This document shows, one piece after another, positions 23,881 through 31,896 of a stretch of DNA of 56,030 nucleotides. A program made the translations under genes and the position numbers. How positions within the stretch are numbered: the first letter of the stretch is position 1; each line of letters begins with the position of its first letter. Below the pieces are notes generated by a model, which worked only from the letters and a program-made list of their open reading frames with translations, was not told the origin of the DNA and searched no databases. The stretch is from CAZMXP01 sp964570285 (GTDB taxonomy: Bacteria > Planctomycetota > PLA2), in assembly GCA_964570285.1 (NCBI GenBank), contig CAZMXP010000036.1, positions 1-56,030 of the forward strand. The letters run 5' to 3'.

Positions 23881-24695
23881 CGATCCTACCGCTGGTCCGC
23901 TTCTACCTGCGCCGCTACCGCGCGCTCTTCCTCGCGGTGCTCCTGCTCGCGCTGCTGCACGAGGCGACCTTCCTCTTCCTGTTCCAGTTCTGGAAGAAGC
24001 ACGCGCAGTTCTCCGACTGGATCGTCAGCATCCTGCCCGGGCGGATCCGCGAGGGCATGGGCATCCCGATCCACGACCTGACCGACCCCCGCACCTACAA
24101 GGCGCTCGTGATGATGCGGCCGGACGCGCGCGCGCTGCCGCTCGTCTTCGGCATCGCGCTCGGCACCGACGTGATCGCGGGCGAGTCGGGGCGCGGCACG
24201 GCCGACCTGCTCTTCACGCATCCCGTGCGGCGCGCGGCGGCGGTCTTCGCGGGGGCGATCGCGATGCTCGTGCACCTCGCGGCGCTCGGCGCCACGATGC
24301 TGCTCGGCTACGCGCTCCTCTCGCGGCTCCTCCCGATGGGCCCGCGGCAGCCGTCGATCGCCGCCGCGGCGCCGAGCATCGCGCTCGCGATGGCCGGGAG
24401 CGCCGCGATCGGCGCGACGGCGTTCCTCATGGGATCGCTCTGCGCGCGGCGCGGGCGCGCGATCGGCCTCACCCTCGTGCTCGTGCTCGTGCCGATGGTG
24501 CTCGACTTCATGGGCATCTTCACGTCGGCGCTCACGCACGTCGCGCGCCTCTTCCCCGAGCACTACTACCGCCCGCACGCGGTGCTGCTCGGGATGCCGG
24601 AGCCCTCGCTCGGCGCCTGCCTCGCACCGCTCGCCGCGATCGGCGTCTCCGCGATCGCGCTCGCGGCCCTCCTCGCCGAGCGCCGCGACCTGTGA
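23877..24695 (+). CDS. ABC-2-type transporter permease
   Basis: A 272-residue integral membrane protein starting at the GTG that overlaps the ATPase stop. About six hydrophobic segments are visible (for example ALFLAVLLLALLHEATFLFL, LVHLAALGATMLLGYALL, AIGLTLVLVLVPMVLDFMG, ACLAPLAAIGVSAIALAALL). The conserved turn GTDVIAGESGRGTADLLFTH is typical of ABC-2 permeases in this branch. It forms the exporter with the preceding ATPase. A GC-rich hairpin nine bases after the stop probably ends the transcript. Confidence 0.88.
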   Translation: MTILPLVRFYLRRYRALFLAVLLLALLHEATFLFLFQFWKKHAQFSDWIVSILPGRIREGMGIPIHDLTDPRTYKALVMMRPDARALPLVFGIALGTDVIAGESGRGTADLLFTHPVRRAAAVFAGAIAMLVHLAALGATMLLGYALLSRLLPMGPRQPSIAAAAPSIALAMAGSAAIGATAFLMGSLCARRGRAIGLTLVLVLVPMVLDFMGIFTSALTHVARLFPEHYYRPHAVLLGMPEPSLGACLAPLAAIGVSAIALAALLAERRDL

Positions 24696-24703
24696 AAAGG
24701 ACG

Positions 24704-24737
24704 CGCGGCGGGAGGGGATCCTCCCCCGCCCGCCGCG
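24704..24737. terminator. Bidirectional GC-rich hairpin between convergent genes
   Basis: GCGGCGGGAGGGGA pairs imperfectly with TCCTCCCCCGCCCGCCGC. It lies between the permease stop and the histone-fold gene stop, without a U-tract on either side. Confidence 0.5.
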
Positions 24738-24758
24738 CCGCATCCGCGAGGTCGCCGA

Positions 24759-24989
24759 CTAGAGGTCGACGGGGCGCACGGTCGAGCGCTTGTTGCCCGC
24801 GCACCGCGCCATCGCCGAGTCGAGCACGCCGTGCACGCGCATGCTGAGCGCCTCGACGAGGTCGCCCGCGCACTTCATGCCCTTCGACTTGATGTAGCCC
24901 TTCACCTTGCTGCCGACGCAGAGGATCTCGCCCCCGCCCCGCTTCTTCCCCCCGGCAGCCTTCGTCTTCGCCTTCTTCTTTGCGGCCAT
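24759..24989 (-). CDS. Bacterial histone-fold protein with lysine-rich tail
   Basis: A 76-residue basic protein. Residues 1-20 form a Lys/Ala/Gly tail (MAAKKKAKTKAAGGKKRGGG). Residues ~25-76 fit a single histone fold: helix 1 SKVKGYIKSKG, loop, long helix 2 GDLVEALSMRVHGVLDSAMA, then KRSTVRPVDL. This last block matches the archaeal histone end (GRKTV-x3-DI), with Arg and Asp seven apart as in the histone 'RD clamp'. By family knowledge it should dimerise and bind DNA. Two or three Cys in the fold are unusual. It has a strong Shine-Dalgarno site (GGAGGA), unlike most neighbours, suggesting high expression. Single gene, convergent to the ABC exporter. Confidence 0.75.
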   Translation of the reverse strand: MAAKKKAKTKAAGGKKRGGGEILCVGSKVKGYIKSKGMKCAGDLVEALSMRVHGVLDSAMARCAGNKRSTVRPVDL

Positions 24990-24999
24990 CGAAACATCC

Positions 25000-25006
25000 T
25001 CCGAAA
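25000..25006 (-). promoter_or_regulatory. Shine-Dalgarno site of the histone-fold gene
   Basis: The minus strand reads CGGAGGATGTTTCG before the ATG, a near-perfect GGAGGA with about eight-base spacing. This is one of few strong SD sites right of 11.4 kb. Confidence 0.7.
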
Positions 25007-25033
25007 CGTGAGATCAGGAATGAACCAGAGCAG

Positions 25034-25074
25034 AACCGCCCCGAGAGGCCCTGAAACACCTCTTACGGGCGGTT
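25034..25074. terminator. Two-part hairpin after queC
   Basis: AACCGCCC (25034-25041) pairs with GGGCGGTT (25067-25074), and inside it AGAGG (25044-25048) pairs with CCTCT (25059-25063). It lies between the queC stop and the histone-fold gene. It may terminate queC, or be part of the leader of the histone gene. Confidence 0.55.
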
Positions 25075-25138
25075 TCTAGCAGAGAGGGCGGACGCAATCC
25101 ACGCAGGAAACGGCAGGAATCGCCGGATTTCGCCGGAT

Positions 25139-25816
25139 TCACGCCGGGGAGTAGCGCGTCGGATCGGCGACGCCCGCCTGCTCGAATCCCGCGCGGCGGA
25201 GCCGGCAGGCGTCGCAGCCCCCGCAGGCGCCCCCCTCCGGACCGGGGTCGTAGCAGGAGAGCGTCTCCGCGAACGGGACCCGCAGGCGCATCCCGAGGGT
25301 CACGATCCCCGCCTTGCCGAGGTCGAGGAGGGGGGCGAGCAGCGCGGGCGCCCTGCCCTCGACGCCGGCCTTGGTCGCGACGCGCGCGAGCGCGCGGAAG
25401 GCGGCGAGGAACTCGGGACGGCAGTCGGGGTAGCCGGAGTAGTCGACGCGGTTGACGCCGATCACGATCGACGAGGCGCCGCGAGCCTCGGCGAGCCCCA
25501 GCGCGAGGGCGAGCAGCAGCGTGTTGCGCGCGGGCACGTAGGTGGCCGGGATCCCGCCCGCCGGGCCCGTTTTCGGCACTTCGACGTCTCCGGTGAGGGC
25601 GGACCCCCCCACCGCGCGGAGGTCCACCGCGAGCACCACGTGCTCGACCGCCCCGGCCCAGCGCGCGATGCGCCCGGCCGCCTCGACCTCGCCCCGGTGG
25701 CGCTGGCCGTAGTCCACCGTGAGGCCGATGACCCCCAGGCGCTGCTCCCGGGTCCACGCGGCGGCCACGGCGGAGTCCATGCCGCCCGAGAGCAGGACGA
25801 CGGCCGACCCCCCCAC
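25139..25816 (-). CDS. queC: 7-cyano-7-deazaguanine synthase
   Basis: A 225-residue PP-loop ATPase. The loop VVLLSGGMDSAV is at the N-terminus, after a GTG start I chose because it lies two bases past the stop of the dynamin-like gene. GLTVDYGQRHRGEVEAA, PATYVPARNT and the C-terminal zinc site C-x8-C-x2-C-x2-C (CYDPGPEGGACGGCDAC) are diagnostic of QueC. It converts 7-carboxy-7-deazaguanine to preQ0 in queuosine or other 7-deazaguanine pathways. QueD, QueE and FolE are not in this window. Its tight coupling to a dynamin-like GTPase gene is unusual. Confidence 0.93.
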   Translation of the reverse strand: MGGSAVVLLSGGMDSAVAAAWTREQRLGVIGLTVDYGQRHRGEVEAAGRIARWAGAVEHVVLAVDLRAVGGSALTGDVEVPKTGPAGGIPATYVPARNTLLLALALGLAEARGASSIVIGVNRVDYSGYPDCRPEFLAAFRALARVATKAGVEGRAPALLAPLLDLGKAGIVTLGMRLRVPFAETLSCYDPGPEGGACGGCDACRLRRAGFEQAGVADPTRYSPA

Positions 25817-25817
25817 G

Positions 25818-27551
25818 CTACTCCAGCGTGGCGAGGATGCGCGCGGCCTGCTCGCGCAACTCCTGCCCCTCCGCGCGCGCGGCCTCCAGCGCGCGGCGCC
25901 GGTTCTCGAAGAAGTCGTGGAAGGGCGCGAAAGCATCGAGGACGGCGGCCGAGGCGCGGTCGGCCTCCGTCGCGATGCTCTCCCGCAGCGACGCGAGGAC
26001 GGCCTCCCGCACCGACCTCACCCCCGCCTCGAACCCCTCGATCGCCCGCTGCCTCCGCGCGGGGAGCAGGAAGAACCCGCCCACGGCGACGGCCGCGGCG
26101 AGCGCGATGCCGACGCCGCCGAGCACGGTGGGCATCAGCGTCGCCATGAGCGTCCCCGCGAGCCCCGCGGCGAGCACCTCGGTGCCCAGCAGCCGCGCGA
26201 GGCTCCGGCCCGCGAGTTCGCGCACGCGCGCGCACTCCCCCTCCACGCTCCAGGAGGAGAGGTTCCTGCGCGCGTCGGCGATGAGGCGCTCCAGCGTCTC
26301 CGCCCGCGTCTCGCGGAAGCGCGGGCCCTCGCCGGCGGCGATCTCCTCCCGGTAGGCGCGCAGCGGCACCGTCTCCTGGAAGTGGGCGAGCGAGCGCTCC
26401 CAGAGGGCGCGCGTCTCCTCGCCGAGCCAGCGGGCGGCCTCCTCGACCTTCCCCTCGACCTCGGCGGCGGCGCCGCGCACGACCTCGCGCTCGAAGGCCT
26501 CGCGGAAGCGGGCGGCGTCGCCGACAAGGCGCAGGTTCCTCAGGCGCACCGTCTCCCGCAGGAAGCGCCGCCCCCGCGCCTCGAGGTTCTCGAAGGAGAT
26601 CGAGACCGGCGCGATGTGGCGCTCGGAGCGCTCCTTCAGCGACGTGGCGGCGAACGTCGCCTGCTCCTTGACCGCGCTCCATCCCGCGAAGTCGCGCTCG
26701 AGGGTGGCGAGGCGGGCGGCGCACGCCCCCTCGATGCGCGTGAGCACGTCGGCCACCGCGCCGATCGGGCTCTTGAGCTTGAGCAGGAGCCGCTGCGCCT
26801 CGCCGAGGTTCTCGACGACGTAGCGCTCCACCGCGGGGAGCCCGCTCTTCCCGAGCAGGGCCTCGTCGCCGGAGGCGCGCGCCTCCCTCGCCCATTTCGA
26901 GGAGACCGCGAAGAGGTCGGGGCGGAAGCCGAGATGCTCGCGGAAGGCGCCGTCGAGGTACTCGAGGACGATCGCCCTGTCGCGCTCGGGATGCATGTCC
27001 ACCTTCGCGAGGATGCAGGCGACCTCCTTGCGCCAGCGGCGCCGGATCTCGCCGAGGAGCTGGATCTCCGTCTGCGTCAGCGGGCAGTCGATCGACGTGA
27101 CGAAGAAGACGATGTCGGCGCGCGGCAGGAAGGACTCGGTGATCTCCTGGTGGCGCCGGAGCGGGCTGTTGGTGCCCGGCGTGTCGACGACGCTCATGTG
27201 CCGGAGCGCCTCGACGGGCACCGTGCGGCGGAGCACGTGGGGCTCGCTCGCGCTCTCCGACGCGAGGGGCCCGTACCCGAGCACGTGCACCTTGTCGGTC
27301 AGCGGCAGCGGCCCCTCGGGGCAGACGTCGCTGCGCAGCAGCGCGTTGATGAACGCCGACTTCCCGGCCTTCACCTCCCCGACGACGACGAGGAGGAACA
27401 TGTCGTCGAGGTGCGCGATCAGGTCGGCGACGCGGCGCGCCTCGGCGGAGCCGCGCTCGAAGCGGTCGGCGAACGCGTGCACGCGCGCGAGGAGCGCACG
27501 CTCCCGCTCGACCGCTTCGAGAGCCTCGGCGGGGAGGATCTGGCGCAGCAA
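25818..27551 (-). CDS. Bacterial dynamin-like GTPase
   Basis: A 577-residue large GTPase. G1 is VVVGEVKAGKSAFINALL (G-x4-GKS), the switch Thr lies in the following loop, G3 is VVDTPGTN, and G4 is LAKVD, an AKxD variant of TKxD. The remaining ~350 residues are helical, with a hydrophobic pair (GLAGTLMATLMPTVLGGVGI and ALAAAVAVGGFFLL, ~460-500) that should insert in the membrane, followed by a basic coiled coil. Family members remodel or repair membranes. The TTG start is supported by a TAGACT nine bases upstream. QueC follows after one base and is probably co-transcribed. Confidence 0.88.
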   Translation of the reverse strand: MLRQILPAEALEAVERERALLARVHAFADRFERGSAEARRVADLIAHLDDMFLLVVVGEVKAGKSAFINALLRSDVCPEGPLPLTDKVHVLGYGPLASESASEPHVLRRTVPVEALRHMSVVDTPGTNSPLRRHQEITESFLPRADIVFFVTSIDCPLTQTEIQLLGEIRRRWRKEVACILAKVDMHPERDRAIVLEYLDGAFREHLGFRPDLFAVSSKWAREARASGDEALLGKSGLPAVERYVVENLGEAQRLLLKLKSPIGAVADVLTRIEGACAARLATLERDFAGWSAVKEQATFAATSLKERSERHIAPVSISFENLEARGRRFLRETVRLRNLRLVGDAARFREAFEREVVRGAAAEVEGKVEEAARWLGEETRALWERSLAHFQETVPLRAYREEIAAGEGPRFRETRAETLERLIADARRNLSSWSVEGECARVRELAGRSLARLLGTEVLAAGLAGTLMATLMPTVLGGVGIALAAAVAVGGFFLLPARRQRAIEGFEAGVRSVREAVLASLRESIATEADRASAAVLDAFAPFHDFFENRRRALEAARAEGQELREQAARILATLE

Positions 27552-27560
27552 GGCGCGCGG

Positions 27561-27566
27561 AGTCTA
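27561..27566 (-). promoter_or_regulatory. -10-like box TAGACT of the dynamin-like gene
   Basis: On the minus strand TAGACT is followed by nine bases and a TTG start codon, with no SD site. It is part of the window-wide leaderless pattern. Confidence 0.4.
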
Positions 27567-27582
27567 GCACACGCGGGCTCGG

Positions 27583-28917
27583 TCACCGCTCCGCCGACGC
27601 CAGCGCCGCGAGCACCTCCGCCTCGCGGCCCTCGGGCACGCCGTCGGCGACGAGCACGAGCGTGCCGCGCACCTCGACGCGCACCTCCCCCTCGGCGGTG
27701 GCGACGGCCCAGCCGCCCGGCGCCATGCGGCGGGGCGCCTTCGCCCCGTCCCGGCGTGCCGCCCACTCGGCCCACGCCCCCGCGAACTCCCACGCGTCCT
27801 GCTCGCTGTCCCAGGCGCTGACGAGCCCGAAGAAGGGCGCGGCCCCGTCGCGGAGGCAGAGGTGGTAGCGGGCGCCGTCCCATCCCGCCGCCGCGCGCAC
27901 CGCGCGCTCGCGTCCGAGCAGCGGCGTCAGGTGCACGCGGAGCTCAAGCTCGCCGACGGTGTCGGAGTAGCCGGCCGTCCACCCCCCGCCGAGCGCCGCG
28001 GAGGGATCGCCGCCCCCGAACGCGACCGGCTCGTCGGGCCTCGCGGCGAGGTACTTCTCCGGGTGCAGCACCTGCTCGGTGGAGCGCGGCGGGTCGTCGA
28101 AGGCGCGCCGCAGCGCCGCGGCCCCGCCGGCGCGGTAGAGCGCCGCCGCGAAGACCTCCCCGTCGGTGTAGGGGGCGATCAGCATCTCGCGCAGCGCGGC
28201 GGGGAACTCGCGCAGTCCGGGACCGTTCATGCTCTCGCGGAACTCGCGCGCGTTGCGCTCCGCGTTCCTCGCGACCAGCTCGAGGACCTGCGGCGTCGCG
28301 CTCGACGAGAGGTGCGCGACGCCGAACGCGTTGCCGAGCAGCGTCGCGTCCCCCTCGACGAGGCAGCGCAGCGCGAGCGCCGCGTCGGCGTTCGTCGGCG
28401 CGAGGCGGAGGATGCGCGCCCAGAAGTCGGTGTGGCCGTCGCGGTGCGCATGGACGAGCTCGTGCGCCGCGGTGATCGCGAACTCGCGCAGGTCGCCCTC
28501 CGCCATCCCCTCGACGACGAAGAAGCGGTCCTCCTCGCAGTCGTAGAGCCCGGCGACCATCCTCCGGAAGAGGTCGAGCTGCCGCTCGAGGATGTCGTAG
28601 CCCTTCGGGACCAGGTGCAGGCGCTCGGCGAGCACCTGCATCATCGCGAGCGTCCGCGCGGGGGTGAGCCGCCGCTCCGTCTCGCCGACAAGCCCGGTGA
28701 GCCAGTCGCGGCCGACGACGCGCACCGGGATCCCCCTCCCGAAGCCCACCCCCATCCACTCCTCGATCCGGCCCGTGAGCTCGGCGCAGAGCTCCTCGAG
28801 GCGCTGCTGCTCCGTCGCTTGACCCTCGTCGCCCGGGCAGCAGAGCGCGAGGAGCAGGAGCAGGGCCGGGGCGCGCAGGCCCGCATTGTGCCAGACGGCC
28901 CCGATATGCTTGGGCAT
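27583..28917 (-). CDS. Exported zinc metallopeptidase-like protein, possibly a lipoprotein
   Basis: A 444-residue protein with a hydrophobic export signal ending LLLLLALCC, which could be a lipobox. The zincin motif is AAHELVHAHRDGH (HExxH). A Glu in CLVEGDATLLGNAF, about 45 residues on, is a plausible third ligand as in gluzincins. The C-terminal ~150 residues are a beta-rich domain of unknown role. No named family is certain. The start is uncertain: the ATG at 28917 overlaps the divergent acyltransferase gene's start region, and no other good start precedes the signal sequence. Role probably in envelope protein turnover. Confidence 0.75.
   Translation of the reverse strand: MPKHIGAVWHNAGLRAPALLLLLALCCPGDEGQATEQQRLEELCAELTGRIEEWMGVGFGRGIPVRVVGRDWLTGLVGETERRLTPARTLAMMQVLAERLHLVPKGYDILERQLDLFRRMVAGLYDCEEDRFFVVEGMAEGDLREFAITAAHELVHAHRDGHTDFWARILRLAPTNADAALALRCLVEGDATLLGNAFGVAHLSSSATPQVLELVARNAERNAREFRESMNGPGLREFPAALREMLIAPYTDGEVFAAALYRAGGAAALRRAFDDPPRSTEQVLHPEKYLAARPDEPVAFGGGDPSAALGGGWTAGYSDTVGELELRVHLTPLLGRERAVRAAAGWDGARYHLCLRDGAAPFFGLVSAWDSEQDAWEFAGAWAEWAARRDGAKAPRRMAPGGWAVATAEGEVRVEVRGTLVLVADGVPEGREAEVLAALASAER
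28905..28910 (+). promoter_or_regulatory. -10-like box TATGCT before the acyltransferase
   Basis: TATGCT ends eight bases before the TTG at 28919. This spacing favours that TTG over the in-frame TTG codons at 28886 and 28910. Confidence 0.4.
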
Positions 28918-28918
28918 C

Positions 28919-29854
28919 TTGCGCGACCTCCTCGAGTACGCGGGCTACCGGCTGCTCGGCGCCGTCGTGCCGCGCCTGCCGCGCGGCGTGGCGGTCTGGC
29001 TGGGGCGGCGGCTGGGGGGCCTCGTCTACTGGCTCGACGCGCGCGCGCGCGCCACCGGCCTCGAGAACCTCGCGCTCGCGCTGCCCGGCCGCGCCGACCA
29101 CCGCCGCCTGTTGCGCGCGTCGCTGCGCACGCAGGGCGTCGCGCTGCTCGACGCGCTCTGGTCGCGCCGGCTCTCGCCGGGCGAGGCCTCGCGCCACCTC
29201 GAGATCGACGCGGAAGGCGCCCTGCTGCTCGGGCGGCTGCTCGCCGGGCAGCGGGGGCTCGTCGTCGCGACCGCCCACTTCGGCTCGTGGGAGATGTTCA
29301 ACCTCGGCACCGGCGCGATGGGGCTGCCGCGCTGCACCTTCATCGCGCGGCCGGTGCGCAACGCGCGCATCGACGCGCACCTGCGCCGCTGCCGCGAGGC
29401 GACCGGCAACCGCCTCGTCTACCGGGAGGGGGCGCTGCTCGCCTGCCTCGCGGCGCTGCGCAAGGGGGAGATCGTCTGCTCGGTGATCGACATGGCGGTC
29501 GCCCCCGCGGAGGGCGGCCTCTTCGTCGACTTCTTCGGCCTGCCCGCGCTCACGTCCGGCGCCCTCGCGCTGCTCGCGCACCGCCGCGGCGCGCCGCTTC
29601 TCTTCGTGCTCTGCCATCCCGTCGACGGCGGCAGGCGCTACCGGCTCCGGGGCAAGCTCGTGCCGGTGGACGCCTCGGCCCCGCGCGAGGAGGAGGTGCC
29701 CCGCGTCACGCGGGAGCTGAACCGCGAACTCGAGGAGGGCATCCGCGCGCAGCCCGAGGCGTGGATCTGGACCTACAAGCGGTGGAAGTCGCGCCCGTGG
29801 GAGGAGCCCTCGGTCTACCCCTCCTATTCGCTCTGGGCGCACCCGCACTGGTAG
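28919..29854 (+). CDS. LpxL/HtrB-family lipid A or lysophospholipid acyltransferase
   Basis: A 311-residue membrane-associated acyltransferase. The N-terminal hydrophobic helix (YRLLGAVVPRLPRGVAVWLG) and the catalytic block VVATAHFGSWEMFNLG give the H-x4-E form of the HxxxxD/E motif used by LpxL/LpxM. RPVRNARIDAHLRRCR and a late WIWTYKRWKSRP are also family-like (WxxxRWK). It adds a secondary acyl chain to lipid A or a similar amphiphile at the inner face of the cytoplasmic membrane. A TTG start is chosen from the -10 spacing. It supports the view that the host makes LPS, with kdsD and lptC/A further right. Confidence 0.86.
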   Translation: MRDLLEYAGYRLLGAVVPRLPRGVAVWLGRRLGGLVYWLDARARATGLENLALALPGRADHRRLLRASLRTQGVALLDALWSRRLSPGEASRHLEIDAEGALLLGRLLAGQRGLVVATAHFGSWEMFNLGTGAMGLPRCTFIARPVRNARIDAHLRRCREATGNRLVYREGALLACLAALRKGEIVCSVIDMAVAPAEGGLFVDFFGLPALTSGALALLAHRRGAPLLFVLCHPVDGGRRYRLRGKLVPVDASAPREEEVPRVTRELNRELEEGIRAQPEAWIWTYKRWKSRPWEEPSVYPSYSLWAHPHW

Positions 29855-29855
29855 C

Positions 29856-30710
29856 TCAGGAGAGCGGGAACGCGCGCACGGTGCCCTGGTCGAGGCGGGT
29901 GCCCGCCTCGGCAAACGCGCTCTTGACGTAGGCGAGCGCGAGGGAGCCCGAGGGGGTGGTCACCCGGCCCACCTCCTCGCCGTCGCGCGTCAGCGGCGCC
30001 CCCTGCGCCGCCGGCGCGTCGAGCCGGATCCCGACGAGGCGCCGCTGCACCTTCTCGTAGGTGTTCAGGCGCGCGATGATCTCCTGCCCGACGTAGCAGC
30101 CCTTCTGGAGCGAGATCGCCCCGGCGAGGCCGGCCTCCCACGGGTTGTGCTCCTCGTTGATCTCGCTGGGCACCGCCGGGATGCCCGCCCGCACGCGCAG
30201 CGCGTCGACCGCCGCGGGGTCGAGCGCCTCGCCGCGCTCGGCGAGCAGCCGCCGCAGCGCCACCGCGTCGGGGGCGAGCACGACGTAGGCGTCCCCGAGC
30301 AGCGGCTCGATGCGCACGATCTCGACCTGCACCCCCGCGAGCCCCCTCCCGGCGAGACACCAGGGCTCGATCTCGACGCCGAGGAACGCCTTCGCGCCCG
30401 GCCCGCAGACGACGATCTCGATCGCCATGTAGTTCCGCACCGTCACGTCCTCGGTGATCGTGTACTGCTGGATGTGTCCCGCGAGCCGTTCCGGGTTCCC
30501 CGAGAGCAGGAGCAGGTCGTCGCCGCGGTCGAGCACGACGGTCCAGTCGATGAGCCGCCCCTTGGGGGTCGTGAAGCAGGCGGGCACGCCGTTGCCCTTC
30601 TCGAGGCCCGCGACGGCGTTCGTGCAGAGGCGGTGGAGCAGGTCCTTCCTGTCCCTCCCCGTGACGATGAGCCGGCCGCGCGCGGTCCGGTCGTAGAATG
30701 CGAGATCCAT
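29856..30710 (-). CDS. ygfZ: YgfZ/GcvT-domain folate-binding protein
   Basis: A 284-residue member of the YgfZ family (COG0354). The diagnostic K-G-C-Y-x-G-Q-E motif is present in SLQKGCYVGQEIIARL, with the preceding INEEHNPWEAGL. YgfZ uses tetrahydrofolate and assists assembly or repair of some Fe-S enzymes such as MiaB. It lies ten bases downstream of the DUF374 acyltransferase gene on the same strand and may be co-transcribed. A TATGAT nine bases before the ATG could give its own leaderless start. Confidence 0.9.
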   Translation of the reverse strand: MDLAFYDRTARGRLIVTGRDRKDLLHRLCTNAVAGLEKGNGVPACFTTPKGRLIDWTVVLDRGDDLLLLSGNPERLAGHIQQYTITEDVTVRNYMAIEIVVCGPGAKAFLGVEIEPWCLAGRGLAGVQVEIVRIEPLLGDAYVVLAPDAVALRRLLAERGEALDPAAVDALRVRAGIPAVPSEINEEHNPWEAGLAGAISLQKGCYVGQEIIARLNTYEKVQRRLVGIRLDAPAAQGAPLTRDGEEVGRVTTPSGSLALAYVKSAFAEAGTRLDQGTVRAFPLS

Positions 30711-30720
30711 CAGGCCCCCA

Positions 30721-31437
30721 TCATAAGGCGAGGCGCCTGCCTCCCCGCACGCGCGGGCGGAGATAGAGGTGCGCGTCGCACGCCTCGCCGAGCGCGTGCA
30801 GCGACGCCTCGGCGCGCCGGCGCGCCTCCTCGAGGTCGCCGGAGACGTCGAGGGGGCCGTCGGAGAAGAGCGCCACGTGGGCGGCCGGCAGCGGGATCGC
30901 CATGCGGAACCACGTGTGTGGCAGGAGGACCTGCGGCCTCGCCCACGCGCGCGCGACGAAGAGCGGCAGGCCCGTCTCCCGGGCGACGTGCAGCGGCCCC
31001 GGGCGCATCACCTGCGCGGGGGGCAGCGGCCCGTCGGCGACGAGCACGACGCTCTCGCCCCGGCGCGCCGCGCGCAGGAGCCCGCGCAGCGCGCTCGCGC
31101 CCCCCTCCTTGCCGAACGAGCCGCGGGAGAACGAGAACCCCCACGGGCGCATCACGCGCTCGGTGATCTCGCCGTCGAAGGAGCGGCTGCTGAGCATCGC
31201 GAAGCGGCGCCCGTGCTCGAGGCGGCCGCGCGCGGCGAGGTAGTGGAAGAGCGTCAGCACGTCCTGGTGCCAGAGCGCGAGCAGCAGCGGCCGGCCCGAG
31301 GCGATCTCGCCGTCCAGCGGCCCCCTGAAGTGGAAGCGGCAGCGGAGGCGCATGTGGCGCGTCGTGAAGCCGAAGACGAGGCGGCTCGCCGCCTCGGCGA
31401 GCGGCGCCGCGGCGCGCAGCACGAGCGGGTGGGCCAA
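30721..31437 (-). CDS. DUF374-family lysophospholipid acyltransferase-like protein
   Basis: A 238-residue protein with the DUF374 pattern: LLLALWHQDVLTLFHYL near residue 55, RGSFGKEGGASALRGLLRA, VLVADGPLPPAQVMRPG and LPHTWFRMAIPLP. DUF374 proteins are distant relatives of PlsC/LpxL acyltransferases found near LPS genes. The TTG start is inferred from a minus-strand TATACT seven bases upstream, which is half of a palindrome shared with the divergent gene. The longer ATG frame reaching 31893 would cover that gene completely and is rejected. Confidence 0.83.
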   Translation of the reverse strand: MAHPLVLRAAAPLAEAASRLVFGFTTRHMRLRCRFHFRGPLDGEIASGRPLLLALWHQDVLTLFHYLAARGRLEHGRRFAMLSSRSFDGEITERVMRPWGFSFSRGSFGKEGGASALRGLLRAARRGESVVLVADGPLPPAQVMRPGPLHVARETGLPLFVARAWARPQVLLPHTWFRMAIPLPAAHVALFSDGPLDVSGDLEEARRRAEASLHALGEACDAHLYLRPRVRGGRRLAL

Positions 31438-31444
31438 GCCCGCG

Positions 31445-31452
31445 AGTATACT
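31445..31452. promoter_or_regulatory. Palindromic divergent -10 box AGTATACT
   Basis: TATACT reads 31447-31452 on the plus strand, six bases before GTG 31459. It reads 31450-31445 on the minus strand, seven bases before TTG 31437. One eight-base palindrome thus provides -10 boxes for two leaderless divergent genes only 21 bases apart. Confidence 0.6.
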
Positions 31453-31458
31453 CGCGCC

Positions 31459-31896
31459 GTGCTGCGCACCCTGCTCGCCGCGCTCGCGGTCGCGGTCGCG
31501 GCCTGGCTCCTCGTCGACGCGCTCGTGACGTCGGACCGGGAGGAGGTCGAGCGCCTCGTCGGGAGGCTGGTCGCCGCCGCGCGGCGGGGCGGCGACGCGG
31601 CGGTGGACGAGATCCTCGCGGCGCTCGCGGACGACTACCGCGGCGAGGGCCCCTTCGCGCGCGACGCGATGGAGCGGCGCCTGCGCGCCCACCTCGGCGG
31701 CGACGCGCGCCTCGCGGAACTCTCGACGGGGGACTACCGCGCGCTCTGGAAGGGCGACGAGATGTTCGTGCCGATCCTGTCGGTCCGGGCGGCCGCGCAG
31801 GGCTCCCCGCAGCGCTTCGTGCTGAGCCTCTGGTTCGCCGAGCGCGACGGCGCATGGAGGATCACCGACATCACCCGCGTGCAGTGGGGACAATGA
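31459..31896 (+). CDS. Membrane-anchored small protein, possibly NTF2-like
   Basis: A 145-residue protein with one N-terminal membrane segment (LRTLLAALAVAVAAWLLVDAL) and a soluble part. The soluble part contains AVDEILAALADDYRGEGPF and ends FAERDGAWRITDITRVQWG, a pattern often seen in NTF2/SnoaL-like domains (helix-DDY...W-I-D). No catalytic residue can be named. Its last 26 bases overlap the convergent BON lipoprotein gene. GTG start supported by the palindromic -10. Confidence 0.7.
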   Translation: MLRTLLAALAVAVAAWLLVDALVTSDREEVERLVGRLVAAARRGGDAAVDEILAALADDYRGEGPFARDAMERRLRAHLGGDARLAELSTGDYRALWKGDEMFVPILSVRAAAQGSPQRFVLSLWFAERDGAWRITDITRVQWGQ

